Shown: positions 28,724 through 38,468 of the stretch, in pieces
How positions within the stretch are numbered: position 1 is the first letter of the stretch
How the letters are laid out: the number at the start of each line of letters is the position of its first letter
Assembly (NCBI GenBank): GCA_009780345.1
Contig: WRAG01000007.1
Coordinates: 1-64,000, forward strand
Reading direction: 5' to 3'
DNA: 64,000 nt
From: Oscillospiraceae bacterium
Lineage (GTDB): Bacteria > Bacillota > Clostridia > Monoglobales > WRAG01
Translations under genes and position numbers: made by a program
The notes under the pieces: model-generated
Seen by the model: the letters and a program-made list of their open reading frames with translations, nothing else
What the model was told of the DNA's origin: nothing
Database searches by the model: none

Positions 28724-30019
28724 TTAAAGCGGCTCAACAACCGACAACACCATATTCTCCGGATTAAAATGCTCGGCGAACGTCGCGTTAATCTCGTCGT
28801 CGGTTATCTCATCGTAAGTCGGCAACGTCGAAAACGCGTCAATATCGTTGAAAATACTGCGCATAAAGCTATTTCCGATTCCTTCAATACTGTTAAAGCG
28901 GCGCAAAAATCCGCCCTTGAACATCTTTTTCACCCGCGCAATGTCTGCGGTGTCAAATCCACTTTGCTTAATTTCGTCAATCGCGGCAACGATCGCGTCG
29001 CGAACCGCTTTCGGGTCGCGCGATTCGCCGCCAACCGTAGAAAATCCGTAATGCGGCTCGAAACTCACTTCGTGGCCGAAACTGTCGTCAATCAATCCTT
29101 GCTCGTAAAGCTTGGTATAAAGCTCGGAACTCTTGCCGATAAACACTTCAAGCGCGATTTTCGCGGCAAGCTTTTTCTTCAGCAACTTCTCTCCGACAAG
29201 CGGACTGTTCGCGCCATACGCCGAGTCGGTATCCTTAAATCCCAACTGAAACATAGGCGCGGCAACCGCTAACTTCTGCGTAACATCGCCCGCGACCGCG
29301 CTTGGTTCGTTAGGGAAAATTCGCTCAAACTCGGTTCCCCGCGCGCGAACGTGCTTCTCTACAAGCTCCGCCGCCCGCGTTTCGTCAATATCTCCAACCA
29401 GAAACAGCAACATATTCTCCGGCGTATAGAATACATCGTAACATTTATTAAGAATCTGCGGCGTGATTTGCGAAATGCTCTCAACCGTTCCTGTAATGTC
29501 GTATTTCACAGGGAATTCACGGTAAAGTCCACGCAGCAGGTTGAAATACACACGCCAATGTGGGTCGTCCTCGTACATTTTAATCTCTTGCGCGATAATT
29601 CCCTGCTCTTTCGCCACGTTTTCGTCGGTAAAATAAGGCGTTCCGACGAAATCAAGCAACAAATCCAAATTCGTATAAAACTCATCGGTGCATGAGAATA
29701 AATACGCCGTAACGTCGAAGGACGTAAACGCGTTCGCGTTCGCGCCGGTTACCGAAAATTGATCAAATGCGTTCGAACCGTCCGGCTGTTCGAACAATTT
29801 ATGCTCCAAAAAGTGCGCGATTCCCTCGGGAACAGTAGTGGACGCGTTATCGCCCGCCGCCTTGAAGCAGTTGTCGATAGAACCATATTTTGTCGCGTAA
29901 ACCGCGTAATATTTCGAAAATCCCTTTTTCGGGAAAACATAAACGTTCAACCCGCTTGAATGTTTGGCAAAAAGCAGTTTTTCGCCCAAACTCGCATTTT
30001 CAATCGTTTCAAACTTCAT
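28724..30019 (-). CDS. yfmH: M16 family peptidase, YfmH-like
   Basis: Inverted zinc motif HFLEHKLFE; paired with YfmF-like gene. Confidence 0.85.
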   Translation of the reverse strand: MKFETIENASLGEKLLFAKHSSGLNVYVFPKKGFSKYYAVYATKYGSIDNCFKAAGDNASTTVPEGIAHFLEHKLFEQPDGSNAFDQFSVTGANANAFTSFDVTAYLFSCTDEFYTNLDLLLDFVGTPYFTDENVAKEQGIIAQEIKMYEDDPHWRVYFNLLRGLYREFPVKYDITGTVESISQITPQILNKCYDVFYTPENMLLFLVGDIDETRAAELVEKHVRARGTEFERIFPNEPSAVAGDVTQKLAVAAPMFQLGFKDTDSAYGANSPLVGEKLLKKKLAAKIALEVFIGKSSELYTKLYEQGLIDDSFGHEVSFEPHYGFSTVGGESRDPKAVRDAIVAAIDEIKQSGFDTADIARVKKMFKGGFLRRFNSIEGIGNSFMRSIFNDIDAFSTLPTYDEITDDEINATFAEHFNPENMVLSVVEPL

Positions 30020-31296
30020 TATTCCGCACCTCCTTCTTTGCCGTTCAGCAAAAATATCGTATCCAACTTAATTTTCCCCGCCGCGGCAACAATTTCGTCT
30101 TTCGTAACCCTTTGAATGTTCGCGATAAACTCGTCAATCGGCAGTTTTTGGTTGATCAAACTTTGGCTAAGCGTATAATCTTCCATAACGAAAAGGCTGT
30201 CTTTCATTGATTCCAAGCCGTTCGTAATATATTTCTTCGCCGCGTTGATTTCGTCGTCGCTGAAATTTCCGTGTTGCATTTCACTCAGCCAATGCAAAAT
30301 TTCGGTCTTTGTTTCTTCATACTTATCCGGCGCAATTCCCGCGCCGACGGTCATAATTCCTTTTAACCTATCAACCCTCGAACCGACATAATAACACAAC
30401 GACAAGCGTTCGCGAACGTTCATAAACAGCTTCGAAAACGGTCCACCGCCAAAAATCGCGTTAAACATCATAAGCGGAAAATATTCCCACACGGTCGGGC
30501 AACATTCACAAGTAAAGCCCATATTCAACTTACTTTGGTTAACATCCATATCTTCGGTGACGAACTTCGGCTCACCGTTTTTCGCTTGCGCGATTGCGGT
30601 TGGAGCCGCGCTTCGCCCGCGTGGCGCAATTTCGCCGGCAAATACCGATTTAAACTGCGCAATCGCCGCCGCTTCGTCAAACTCCCCGCTGAAGAACACG
30701 TCAGTTTGACAATTGCCGATAATATCCTTATAAAATTCGTACAAATTTTTCTCGTTAACGTCGGACAAGTCGGCGATGTAACCATGCTGCGGAATTCCAT
30801 ACGCTTCTCCCTCAAACATAATTTCCGCGCAACGATGTGAGGCGTATTCCCGCTTGTCGTTGATAATTCCTTCGATAAATCGGGCTTGGTTTTCCTTCTC
30901 CTGCGCTACATATTCGGGCAAAAATCCCTCATTTTCAATCCGAGGAAAGAAAATCACCTGCCGCAAAAGTTCCATGGCTTGCTCGGCAATGTTTTCGCCG
31001 GCAAACTTACTTTGCACGAATTCTAATGAGAAATACAGCACGGCACAATCGCCCTTGCGGCGCAAGCCGAAATCGTAAGCCGCGCCGAAAAGCTCGTCGG
31101 CATGCTTGCACAAATCCGCAAGAGTCGGAAACTTTTCGCACCCGCGTTCCAGCACGGCAGGAAGAAGCGCAAGTTTCGTCACCGTTTCCCGCTCAATCGG
31201 AACGTGAATATAAACGCTTAGAAGGTTGGTTTTAAACTGCTGATGCGGCAGAGAATAGAAATTAAAATTCTCCGCGAGCGATTGCTTTGTTATCAT
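30019..31296 (-). CDS. yfmF: M16 family peptidase-like protein, YfmF-like (degenerate active site)
   Basis: SVYIHVPIERETVTKLALLPAVLERGCEKFPT lacks HxxEH; overlaps the yfmH start. Confidence 0.85.
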   Translation of the reverse strand: MITKQSLAENFNFYSLPHQQFKTNLLSVYIHVPIERETVTKLALLPAVLERGCEKFPTLADLCKHADELFGAAYDFGLRRKGDCAVLYFSLEFVQSKFAGENIAEQAMELLRQVIFFPRIENEGFLPEYVAQEKENQARFIEGIINDKREYASHRCAEIMFEGEAYGIPQHGYIADLSDVNEKNLYEFYKDIIGNCQTDVFFSGEFDEAAAIAQFKSVFAGEIAPRGRSAAPTAIAQAKNGEPKFVTEDMDVNQSKLNMGFTCECCPTVWEYFPLMMFNAIFGGGPFSKLFMNVRERLSLCYYVGSRVDRLKGIMTVGAGIAPDKYEETKTEILHWLSEMQHGNFSDDEINAAKKYITNGLESMKDSLFVMEDYTLSQSLINQKLPIDEFIANIQRVTKDEIVAAAGKIKLDTIFLLNGKEGGAE

Positions 31297-31369
31297 GTAA
31301 ACTCCCCATTTCATTTGTTCGTATTTAAATAGTATTGTATCACATCAGTATAATTATTACAAATTTGTT

Positions 31370-32098
31370 TTAAAGCCTCTGCCTGACCGCCTCAAACAGC
31401 AGCACGGCGCATGCCGCGCCGGCGTTCAGCGATTGCACCTCGCCCATCATCGGAATTTTCGCCAAGAAGTCACAACTCTCCCGCGTCAAACGGCTGATTC
31501 CCTTGTCCTCACTTCCGATAACTACCGCAAGCGCGCCTTTTAGGTCAAGTTCGTACGGCGTCTGCTTGGCGGAAAGGTCGGTTCCGACAACCCAAACGCC
31601 CTCTTTTTTCAACTTTTCAATGGTCTGCGAAATATTCGAAACTTTCGCGACAGGCGTGTGCATAACCGCGCCGGCAGAAACTTTCGCAACCGTCGCGTTC
31701 AGCGTCGCGCTGCGATTTTTCGGAATAATCACGCCGTGCGCGCCCGCCGCGTTGGCGGTTCGAATCACACTCCCCAAATTATGCGGATCGGTCAAGTTTT
31801 CGGCAATCACCAAAAAAGGCGGCTCGCCCTTATCCTGCGCCGAACGCAAAATTTCTTCAACCGACGCGTAATTCCGCACCGCGACAAAAGCGACAATCCC
31901 CTGATGCGAGCCATTTCCCGCAAGTTCATCAAGCTTCCGTTTATGCACAAACTGAAATAGAATCCCCTTCTCCCGTGCGAGCGACGTAATCTTGCTTGCC
32001 GACGTAATCCCGTCCTGCAACAAAATTTTATCAATCGACGCGTCCGAGTTAAGCGCCTCCATAACAGGGTTTCTACCGTAAATTAACTGTTCGTTCAT
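31370..32098 (-). CDS. rlmB: 23S rRNA (guanosine-2'-O-)-methyltransferase RlmB
   Basis: LIYGRNPVMEALNS, NLTDPHNLGSVIRTANAAGAHGVIIPK, IGSEDKGISRL, SLNAGAACAVLLFE (SPOUT). Confidence 0.95.
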   Translation of the reverse strand: MNEQLIYGRNPVMEALNSDASIDKILLQDGITSASKITSLAREKGILFQFVHKRKLDELAGNGSHQGIVAFVAVRNYASVEEILRSAQDKGEPPFLVIAENLTDPHNLGSVIRTANAAGAHGVIIPKNRSATLNATVAKVSAGAVMHTPVAKVSNISQTIEKLKKEGVWVVGTDLSAKQTPYELDLKGALAVVIGSEDKGISRLTRESCDFLAKIPMMGEVQSLNAGAACAVLLFEAVRQRL

Positions 32099-32104
32099 AA
32101 GTGT

Positions 32105-32600
32105 ATCCTCCTTTTCTAGGGCGTTGCCCTAAAACCCTTTTTTCGGGTCCATCCCAAGGGCGTTTGCGCGGGCGCGCGCAGCGCGGCAAGGACCAGTCCT
32201 TGCCAATCCAGCAAACTTTTGCGCGCCAAAAGTTTGATCAAAAGCGCCGCGCTCATGAACACGCTCAAAAACCGAGCGCACATGGCGCGGAAGCAAGTGC
32301 GAACAACTCACCTCTGCCCAAACAATATCTCGCGCTTTTAGGCGCGGGTCGCTCTCGAACGAGCGCGGCGTTATATCTCGCTAATCTTTCCGCGAATGCG
32401 GTTCGCTAACCAATGTTTTTAATGTCGCCGGCTTTGGCGCAAATCGCGCTTTTGGCGTTTGCGACCATAGGCGACCGGGATTGGCAAGGGCAGAGCCCTT
32501 GTCGCCCGTCCGGCAGGACACAATGCTCCAGAGCCTCGCTCTGAATAATGGCTTTTAGGGCAAAGGCCTAAAAGCCTGCGCCCGCAGGCGCAAAATAAGT
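32105..32600. repeat. Modular palindromic intergenic mosaic, cluster 4
   Basis: Shares GACCAGTCCTTG.CAATCCAGCAAACTTTTGCGCGCCAAAAGTTTGATCAAAA...CATGGCGCGGAAGC with clusters 2 and 5. Confidence 0.85.
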
Positions 32601-32742
32601 TGCCAAGGGCATCAACACCCACTTAATAACATAACAAAAATATTTTAACATAAAAAAATGATTTTGTATATTGAATTCTTTCAAAATGTATGTTAAACTT
32701 ATACGAAACAACCAAAATAGATAAAAATTGGGGGAGTTACCA

Positions 32743-33456
32743 ATGAACGGGAAACCTAAATACAAACGAGTGATGCTGAAAATAAGCGGCGAGGCGCTCG
32801 CCGGAGAAAACGGATTCGGACTGGATTTTAACACGATCAGCGGAATTATCGACACGGTTGTCGAATGCGTAAAACTTGATGTCGAGGTCGCAATCGTCGT
32901 TGGCGGCGGAAATTTTTGGCGTGGGCGGCAAGGTTCCGACATGGACAGAAGCCGCGCCGACCATATGGGAATGCTCGCGACGGTAATCAACTCGCTTGCG
33001 TTACTTGACGCCCTTGAATCCCGCGGAATCGAGGCGCGCGTGCAAACCGCCATCGAAATGCGGCAAATCGCCGAACCCTACATACGTCTAAAGGCAATGA
33101 ATCACCTTAAACATGGGAAAGTAGTAATTTTCGCATGCGGAACCGGAAATCCGTTCTTCTCAACCGACACGGCGGCGGCGCTTCGCGCGGCGGAGATTGA
33201 CGCTGAAGTGATACTTCTTGCGAAGAAGGTAGACGGTGTTTACGACAGCGACCCAAACATAAATCCAAACGCGCGGAAATTCGATAATCTCTCTTACATC
33301 GACGTAATCAACCAGCGCCTCGGCGTTATGGACACCACCGCTACAAGCCTGTGTATGGACAACGACATCCCGATTATGGTGTTCGGGCTAAACGAGCCGA
33401 AAAACATAATCCGCGTAATCATGGGCGAAGATATCGGGACCGTGGTTAAGGGGTAA
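32743..33456 (+). CDS. pyrH: UMP kinase
   Basis: [54 protein letters not shown]. Confidence 0.97.
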   Translation: MNGKPKYKRVMLKISGEALAGENGFGLDFNTISGIIDTVVECVKLDVEVAIVVGGGNFWRGRQGSDMDRSRADHMGMLATVINSLALLDALESRGIEARVQTAIEMRQIAEPYIRLKAMNHLKHGKVVIFACGTGNPFFSTDTAAALRAAEIDAEVILLAKKVDGVYDSDPNINPNARKFDNLSYIDVINQRLGVMDTTATSLCMDNDIPIMVFGLNEPKNIIRVIMGEDIGTVVKG

Positions 33457-34312
33457 GGCGCGTTGCGCCTTAGACCTAAAACTTTTGAAAAAAGTTTTGT
33501 CAAAATTCGCGCTCTACGCGCGCAGGCTTTTTAGGGCAAATGCCCTAAAAACCTTTTTGCCGCTAAGGCGGCGTGCGTTGCGCGATCGCGCGCGGCGAGT
33601 CAAGGACCAGTCCTTGACAATCCAGCATTTGAGACTTCGCTTGTGTGATTTTTCACAAGCGGTAGTCGAAAAGTGCAGGGGCGTAAAATTTTGCTTGCAA
33701 AATTAACAGCCATCTGCCAAACTTTTGCGCGTCAAAAGTTTGATCAAAACCGCCGCGCTCATGCACGTGCTTAAAAACCAAGCACACATGGCGTGGAGGC
33801 GAGTGCGAACAACTCGCTCCTACCCCAAAACATCTCGCGCTTTTAGGCGCGGGTCGGTCTCGATCGAAATAGCGTTCGCAAATACTAATCTTTCCCGACT
33901 CGCTTACGCTCGCTGGATAATTCGACTACAGCTTACACAATACGTAAGCTAAGTCTCATTTACCGCGAATGCGGCTTGCTGACCCAGCTTTTTCGTCGCC
34001 GGCTTGGCATAAAGATCTTAGCAGTTTACTGCTTAGAGATTTAGCCCTCCGAAGCGCTTTATGCGAGGAGTTTCATCTATTATCGCCGCTTTTTGCGTTT
34101 GCGTCCATAGGCGACCGGGATTGATAAGGGCAGAGCCCTTATCGCCCGCCCGGTAACGGCAGCCCGCGCTTTAGCGCGTGGCATTACCTTGTGCCGTTTC
34201 CTCGGCGGTTTTCGCCGAGTCAGTGACACACGCCCTCGGGACGGACCCGAATAATGGGTTTTTAGGGCTTTGCCCTAAAAACCTGCGCCCGTTGGGCGCA
34301 ACCCTAACAAAA
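33457..34312. repeat. Modular palindromic intergenic mosaic, cluster 5 (longest, nested)
   Basis: Same modules as clusters 2 and 4, interrupted by TTTGAGACTTCGCTTGTGTGATTTTTCACAAGCGGTAGTCG. Confidence 0.85.
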
Positions 34313-34351
34313 TTTGATATTACTTAAACAATATAAGGGAGGAACAACACT

Positions 34352-34909
34352 ATGAAATTCGAAGAAACCAGAGCCGCGTCAGAAAAAATGGACAAAACCA
34401 TTTCGGTGTATCAAGAAGACTTGTCCGCAATCCGCGCCGGCCGCGCGAACCCGGCGATTCTATCCAAAGTTACGGTGGATTATTACGGAACCGCGACGCC
34501 AATCGCGCAAGTCGGAACGGTGTCCGTTCCCGAGGCGCGAAGCTTGGTAATCAAACCATGGGACGCGTCAATTTTAGGTGAAATCGAGCGCGCGATACTA
34601 AAATCCGACCTCGGAATTACGCCGAACAACGATGGCGAAATGATTCGAATCAATTTTCCGCCGCTAACCGAAGAACGCCGTAAAGAGCTTGTTAAAGGCA
34701 TCCACAAGCGCTCGGAAGAGGCGAAAGTTGCGATTCGCGCGATTCGCCGCGACTTTGTCGATCAAGTGAAAAAGCAAATCAAGACAAACGAAGCAACCGA
34801 GGACGATTTGAAAAACATGGAAGCCGACCTTCAAAAGCTGACCGACAGTAAAATCAAGGAAATCGATGGAATCTCGGCAAGTAAAGAAAAGGAGATACTT
34901 GAAATTTAA
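34352..34909 (+). CDS. frr: Ribosome recycling factor
   Basis: ISVYQEDLSAIRAGRANPAILSKVTVDYYGTATPIAQVGTVSVPEARSLVIKPWD. Confidence 0.98.
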   Translation: MKFEETRAASEKMDKTISVYQEDLSAIRAGRANPAILSKVTVDYYGTATPIAQVGTVSVPEARSLVIKPWDASILGEIERAILKSDLGITPNNDGEMIRINFPPLTEERRKELVKGIHKRSEEAKVAIRAIRRDFVDQVKKQIKTNEATEDDLKNMEADLQKLTDSKIKEIDGISASKEKEILEI

Positions 34910-35646
34910 TGTTCTTTAATCGAAAGAAAAAAGTTGAACTTAACACCGGAAATATCCCGAAACACATAGGCATAATAATGGACGGCAACGGTCGTTGGGC
35001 AACCCGCCGCGGGTTACCGCGCAGCGCCGGTCACCGAGCCGGCGCCGAAACATTGCGAAAAATCACCGAACACTGCTCGGATATTGGCGTTAAGGCAATT
35101 ACTGCGTACGCGTTTTCAACCGAAAATTGGAATCGCCCGCCCGCGGAAGTTGACGCGCTTATGAAGCTGTTGTATGAGTATCTTAAAGACTCCGAGAAGC
35201 GACTCGCGGGAAAAAACAACAAAATCCGCGTAATCGGTGACCGCTCAAAGTTAAGCGACGAAATTATCCGCGAAATCAAGCGAACAGAGGAGCTGACCCG
35301 CGATAATTGCGGGCTTGTGCTTAATCTTGCCATAAATTACGGCGGACGTGACGAAATCACCCGCGCCGCGCGACTGCTTGCAACCGACGCGCAAAGCGGA
35401 ACTCTTGAACCGAGCGACATTACCGCCGATATATTAGGCGAACGGCTTTACACAAGCGGTTTGCCGGAAGTCGAATTAATTATCCGAACCGGCGGCGAGC
35501 GAAGGCTGTCCAACTTCCTTCTATGGCAATCTGCATACGCCGAATTTTGGTATACCGATATATATTTCCCCGATTTTGGCAAGAAAGATATAGACCAAGC
35601 AATTTTTGATTTTCAAAACAGGGATAGGAGATATGGGAAGTTGTAG
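34909..35646 (+). CDS. uppS: Isoprenyl transferase (undecaprenyl diphosphate synthase)
   Basis: HIGIIMDGNGRWATRRGLPRSAGHRAGAE, RTGGERRLSNFLLWQSAYAEFW. Confidence 0.98.
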   Translation: MFFNRKKKVELNTGNIPKHIGIIMDGNGRWATRRGLPRSAGHRAGAETLRKITEHCSDIGVKAITAYAFSTENWNRPPAEVDALMKLLYEYLKDSEKRLAGKNNKIRVIGDRSKLSDEIIREIKRTEELTRDNCGLVLNLAINYGGRDEITRAARLLATDAQSGTLEPSDITADILGERLYTSGLPEVELIIRTGGERRLSNFLLWQSAYAEFWYTDIYFPDFGKKDIDQAIFDFQNRDRRYGKL

Positions 35647-35647
35647 G

Positions 35648-36298
35648 GAGCCGCTGCGCGGCGGGAATTTGCGCCTGCGGGCGTGGGCTTTTAGGGCTTT
35701 GCCCTAAAAACCTATTTGCGGCAGCTGCCGCAGAGCGACAAGGACTTGTCGAAGTTCTTGCGGTAGGTTTCAGCCAATCAAACATCGCCACAAAACGGCT
35801 CGTTTTCTTGAGAAACCCTCAAGGACGAACCGTTAGCCAAAACAAGTTTTGGACGGTTCAGCCTCAATCCACGAAAAACTTTTAAAAAAGTTTTACCAAA
35901 ACCTCATTCAACGCCGTCGACCCACGCACAAAACGCGCGGGTACCCCGACTGGCGTATGAATTCGATAAAGTTAGCGAACCGCGTTCGCGGAAAGATTAA
36001 TGAGATAAACGCCGCGCTTCACTAAAGATTGCGGCTTTTGCCGCCGTAGATACTTGACTGAGGGAGCATTGTTTGCAGTCCTCAATTAGCGGCGCGCTTT
36101 TAATAGCGCCATAGCGCGTTTGCGCCGCCTGTTTTGATAAAACTTTTTTAAAAGTTTTTCGGGGTTCGTCAAGGGTGTTCGACAACACCTTTGACAAACA
36201 AAACCCGCGCCGCAGGCGCAAAAACTGGTCTAAGGCGCGTCGCGCCTTAACCATGCGCCCGCAGGCGCAAAAGCCCCAGAGCCTTGCTCTGAAATAAG
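35648..36298. repeat. Modular palindromic intergenic mosaic, cluster 6
   Basis: Shares GTCCTCAAGGACGAACCGTTAGCCAAAACAAGTTTTGGACGGTTCAGCCTCAA-type and GGCGCGCTTTTAATAGCGCCATAGCGCG modules with clusters 7, 3 and 8. Confidence 0.85.
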
Positions 36299-36317
36299 AG
36301 AAAGTAGGTGAATTCCC

Positions 36318-37223
36318 ATTCTAAAACGAATCCTAACCGGCTTAATCGGCGCGGCAATTTTGGTTTTAATACTGATAGAAGGCAGGTTCTTACTGACTCT
36401 CGGCGTGATAGCGATCAGCGTTATTTCAATGTGGGAATTTTACCGCGCGGTTGGTCTTGTTAAGATAAGCAAACTACTTTGCATACTCGGAATTTGGGGC
36501 TCTTGCGCAATCGCCATTCTTGCGGCTTATCAAATCGGAGGAACACCGCTTATACCGTCAAAATTCCTTATGCTTACAGGGTTTGTTTATGTTATATCGT
36601 TGCTTATAATCATGTTACTAAAGCACAAGTCCATAAAACTGACCGACATCGCGATGATAATCGTCGGAAACGTATACGTGGCATACCTTTTGGTGCACAT
36701 CATACTTGTGCGCCACCTTGAATTCGGACATTTGCTGGTCTGGCTAATTTTCCTCGGCGCATTTATGACCGACACGTTTGCCTATTTTGTGGGCGTTTTG
36801 TTCGGAAAACACAAGCTTTGCCCCAACATCAGCCCGAAAAAGACGATAGAGGGCGCAATCGGCGGCATTGTCGGTTGCGGCTTGAGTTTCCTGCTGTTTG
36901 GCATGATTGTTAATCGGTTTTTTGCCGATGTGCTGCTCCGATATGAGTATATGCCAGTCCAATATTTATCAAGCGCTTACTATGTCATCGTCCCGCAAGG
37001 GTCGTCGTTCAGTCTTCCGCTTATGTTCGCGCTTGGCTTAATCTGCTCAATCGCGGCGCAAGTCGGCGACTTGGTTGCGTCAACAATCAAACGGCAGTAC
37101 GACATAAAGGATTTCGGCAGAATTCTCCCCGGTCACGGCGGAGTTTTAGATAGATTTGACAGTATATTATTCGTAGCACCGGTGGTGTATCTGTTCTTGA
37201 CACATATTGAGGTTATCGTATGA
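36318..37223 (+). CDS. cdsA: Phosphatidate cytidylyltransferase, probable ATT start
   Basis: C-terminal DVLLRYEYMP...QVGDLVASTIKRQYDIKDFGRILPGHGGVLDRFDSILFVAP is diagnostic. In-frame N-terminus from ATT 36318: (M)LKRILTGLIGAAILVL; AGGTG 5' of it. ORF caller used an internal TTG at 36360. Confidence 0.85.
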   Translation: MLKRILTGLIGAAILVLILIEGRFLLTLGVIAISVISMWEFYRAVGLVKISKLLCILGIWGSCAIAILAAYQIGGTPLIPSKFLMLTGFVYVISLLIIMLLKHKSIKLTDIAMIIVGNVYVAYLLVHIILVRHLEFGHLLVWLIFLGAFMTDTFAYFVGVLFGKHKLCPNISPKKTIEGAIGGIVGCGLSFLLFGMIVNRFFADVLLRYEYMPVQYLSSAYYVIVPQGSSFSLPLMFALGLICSIAAQVGDLVASTIKRQYDIKDFGRILPGHGGVLDRFDSILFVAPVVYLFLTHIEVIV

Positions 37224-38422
37224 AGAAGATATCAATTTTAGGCTCCACCGGCTCGATAGGAACGCAAGGTTTGGAAGTCGCGGCGGAGAGCGGCGGAGCC
37301 ATTGAGGTTGTCGCGATTGCGGGGAACCGCAACGTTGAACTACTCGAACAACAAATCCGCAAGTATCGCCCGAAAATCGCTTGCGCCGCCGATGAAGAAG
37401 CCGCAAAGCGGCTTGCGACAGCGGTTGCGGACACGTCTGCCAAAATTGTCGCGGGGAAAGACGGACTGATTGAGGTTGCGACGGTTTCGGAGTGTGACAT
37501 GGTTTTGTCCGCCATCGTTGGGTTTGCGGGGCTGGAACCGACGGTTGCAGCGATTCGAGCGGGGAAGAATATCGCGCTTGCGAATAAGGAAACGTTGGTT
37601 GCCGCCGGCGATATTGTGATGAACTTGGCGCGGGAGCGCAAAATTGACATAATTCCCGTGGACAGCGAGCACTCGGCGATTTTTCAATGCCTGAACGGCG
37701 AGAAGTCAATCGCGCCGCAGGTTGACCATAACAAAACGGACGATAGTTATGTAAACAACGCCAAAAATTATGTCAACTCATTGGAGAAAATATTACTTAC
37801 CGCGTCGGGCGGACCGTTTTTCGGAAAAACCCGCGGTGAGCTTGAAAACGTTACGGTTGAACAAGCGTTGCGCCACCCGAGCTGGAGCATGGGCGCGAAA
37901 ATCACGATAGACAGCGCCACCCTTATGAATAAAGGACTTGAGGTTATCGAGGCTGCGGTGCTGTTCGGCGTTGACATCGACGATATTGAGGTTGTCGTTC
38001 ACCGTGAAAGCATTATCCATTCGATGGCGCAGTTCGTTGACGGAAGCATAATCGCGCAAATGTCACGCCCAAGCATGAAACACCCAATTCAGTACGCGTT
38101 CACCTATCCGCGCCGGGAATTTTCGCCTATGGAGCGCGTGGACTTTAAAACTTTGAAAACATTGACGTTCGCGCCGCCGGATGAGGAAACGTTTCGATGT
38201 CTGGCACTGGCAAAAGAAGCAGGCAAGGTCGGCGGTGCGTTGCCCGTCGTAATGAATGCGGCGAACGAGGTTGCGGTTGAGAAGTTTTTGCAAGGCGAGA
38301 TTGCGTTTTTGCGAATCGCTGATATAATCGAGGAAACTATGAATAAATATAGTAATGTCAGCTGTAACGGCTTGGAAGATATAATAAAACTGGACATGGA
38401 AGTGCGTAAAACAACGTTGTAA
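37220..38422 (+). CDS. dxr: 1-deoxy-D-xylulose-5-phosphate reductoisomerase
   Basis: KKISILGSTGSIGTQGLEVA, PVDSEHSAIFQCL, LTASGGPFFG. Confidence 0.98.
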   Translation: MKKISILGSTGSIGTQGLEVAAESGGAIEVVAIAGNRNVELLEQQIRKYRPKIACAADEEAAKRLATAVADTSAKIVAGKDGLIEVATVSECDMVLSAIVGFAGLEPTVAAIRAGKNIALANKETLVAAGDIVMNLARERKIDIIPVDSEHSAIFQCLNGEKSIAPQVDHNKTDDSYVNNAKNYVNSLEKILLTASGGPFFGKTRGELENVTVEQALRHPSWSMGAKITIDSATLMNKGLEVIEAAVLFGVDIDDIEVVVHRESIIHSMAQFVDGSIIAQMSRPSMKHPIQYAFTYPRREFSPMERVDFKTLKTLTFAPPDEETFRCLALAKEAGKVGGALPVVMNAANEVAVEKFLQGEIAFLRIADIIEETMNKYSNVSCNGLEDIIKLDMEVRKTTL

Positions 38423-38468
38423 TAAAAATTTGCGTCAAATTGCGCAAACATCGGAGGTAGGATTCATC

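Noticed and set aside
28646-29272. 208-aa plus-strand ORF overlapping the M16 gene and mosaic 3
   Set aside because: Starts in palindromic repeats and continues antisense to yfmH; no supporting signals.
30019-31314. YfmF-like protein as an active zinc protease
   Set aside because: The HxxEH motif is absent; more likely the noncatalytic partner of the adjacent YfmH-like protein.
32101-32409. ORFs within mosaics (e.g. 32101..32409, 42569..42835, 7195..7587, 35997..36254, 51295..51555)
   Set aside because: They translate the same repeat modules; two of them end in the identical peptide NLSANAVR from a shared palindrome. Treated as repeat artefacts, not genes.
33600-33815. Possible CRISPR-like repeats in the mosaics
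   Set aside because: Repeats are palindromic modules without regular spacing or unique spacers, and there are no cas genes.
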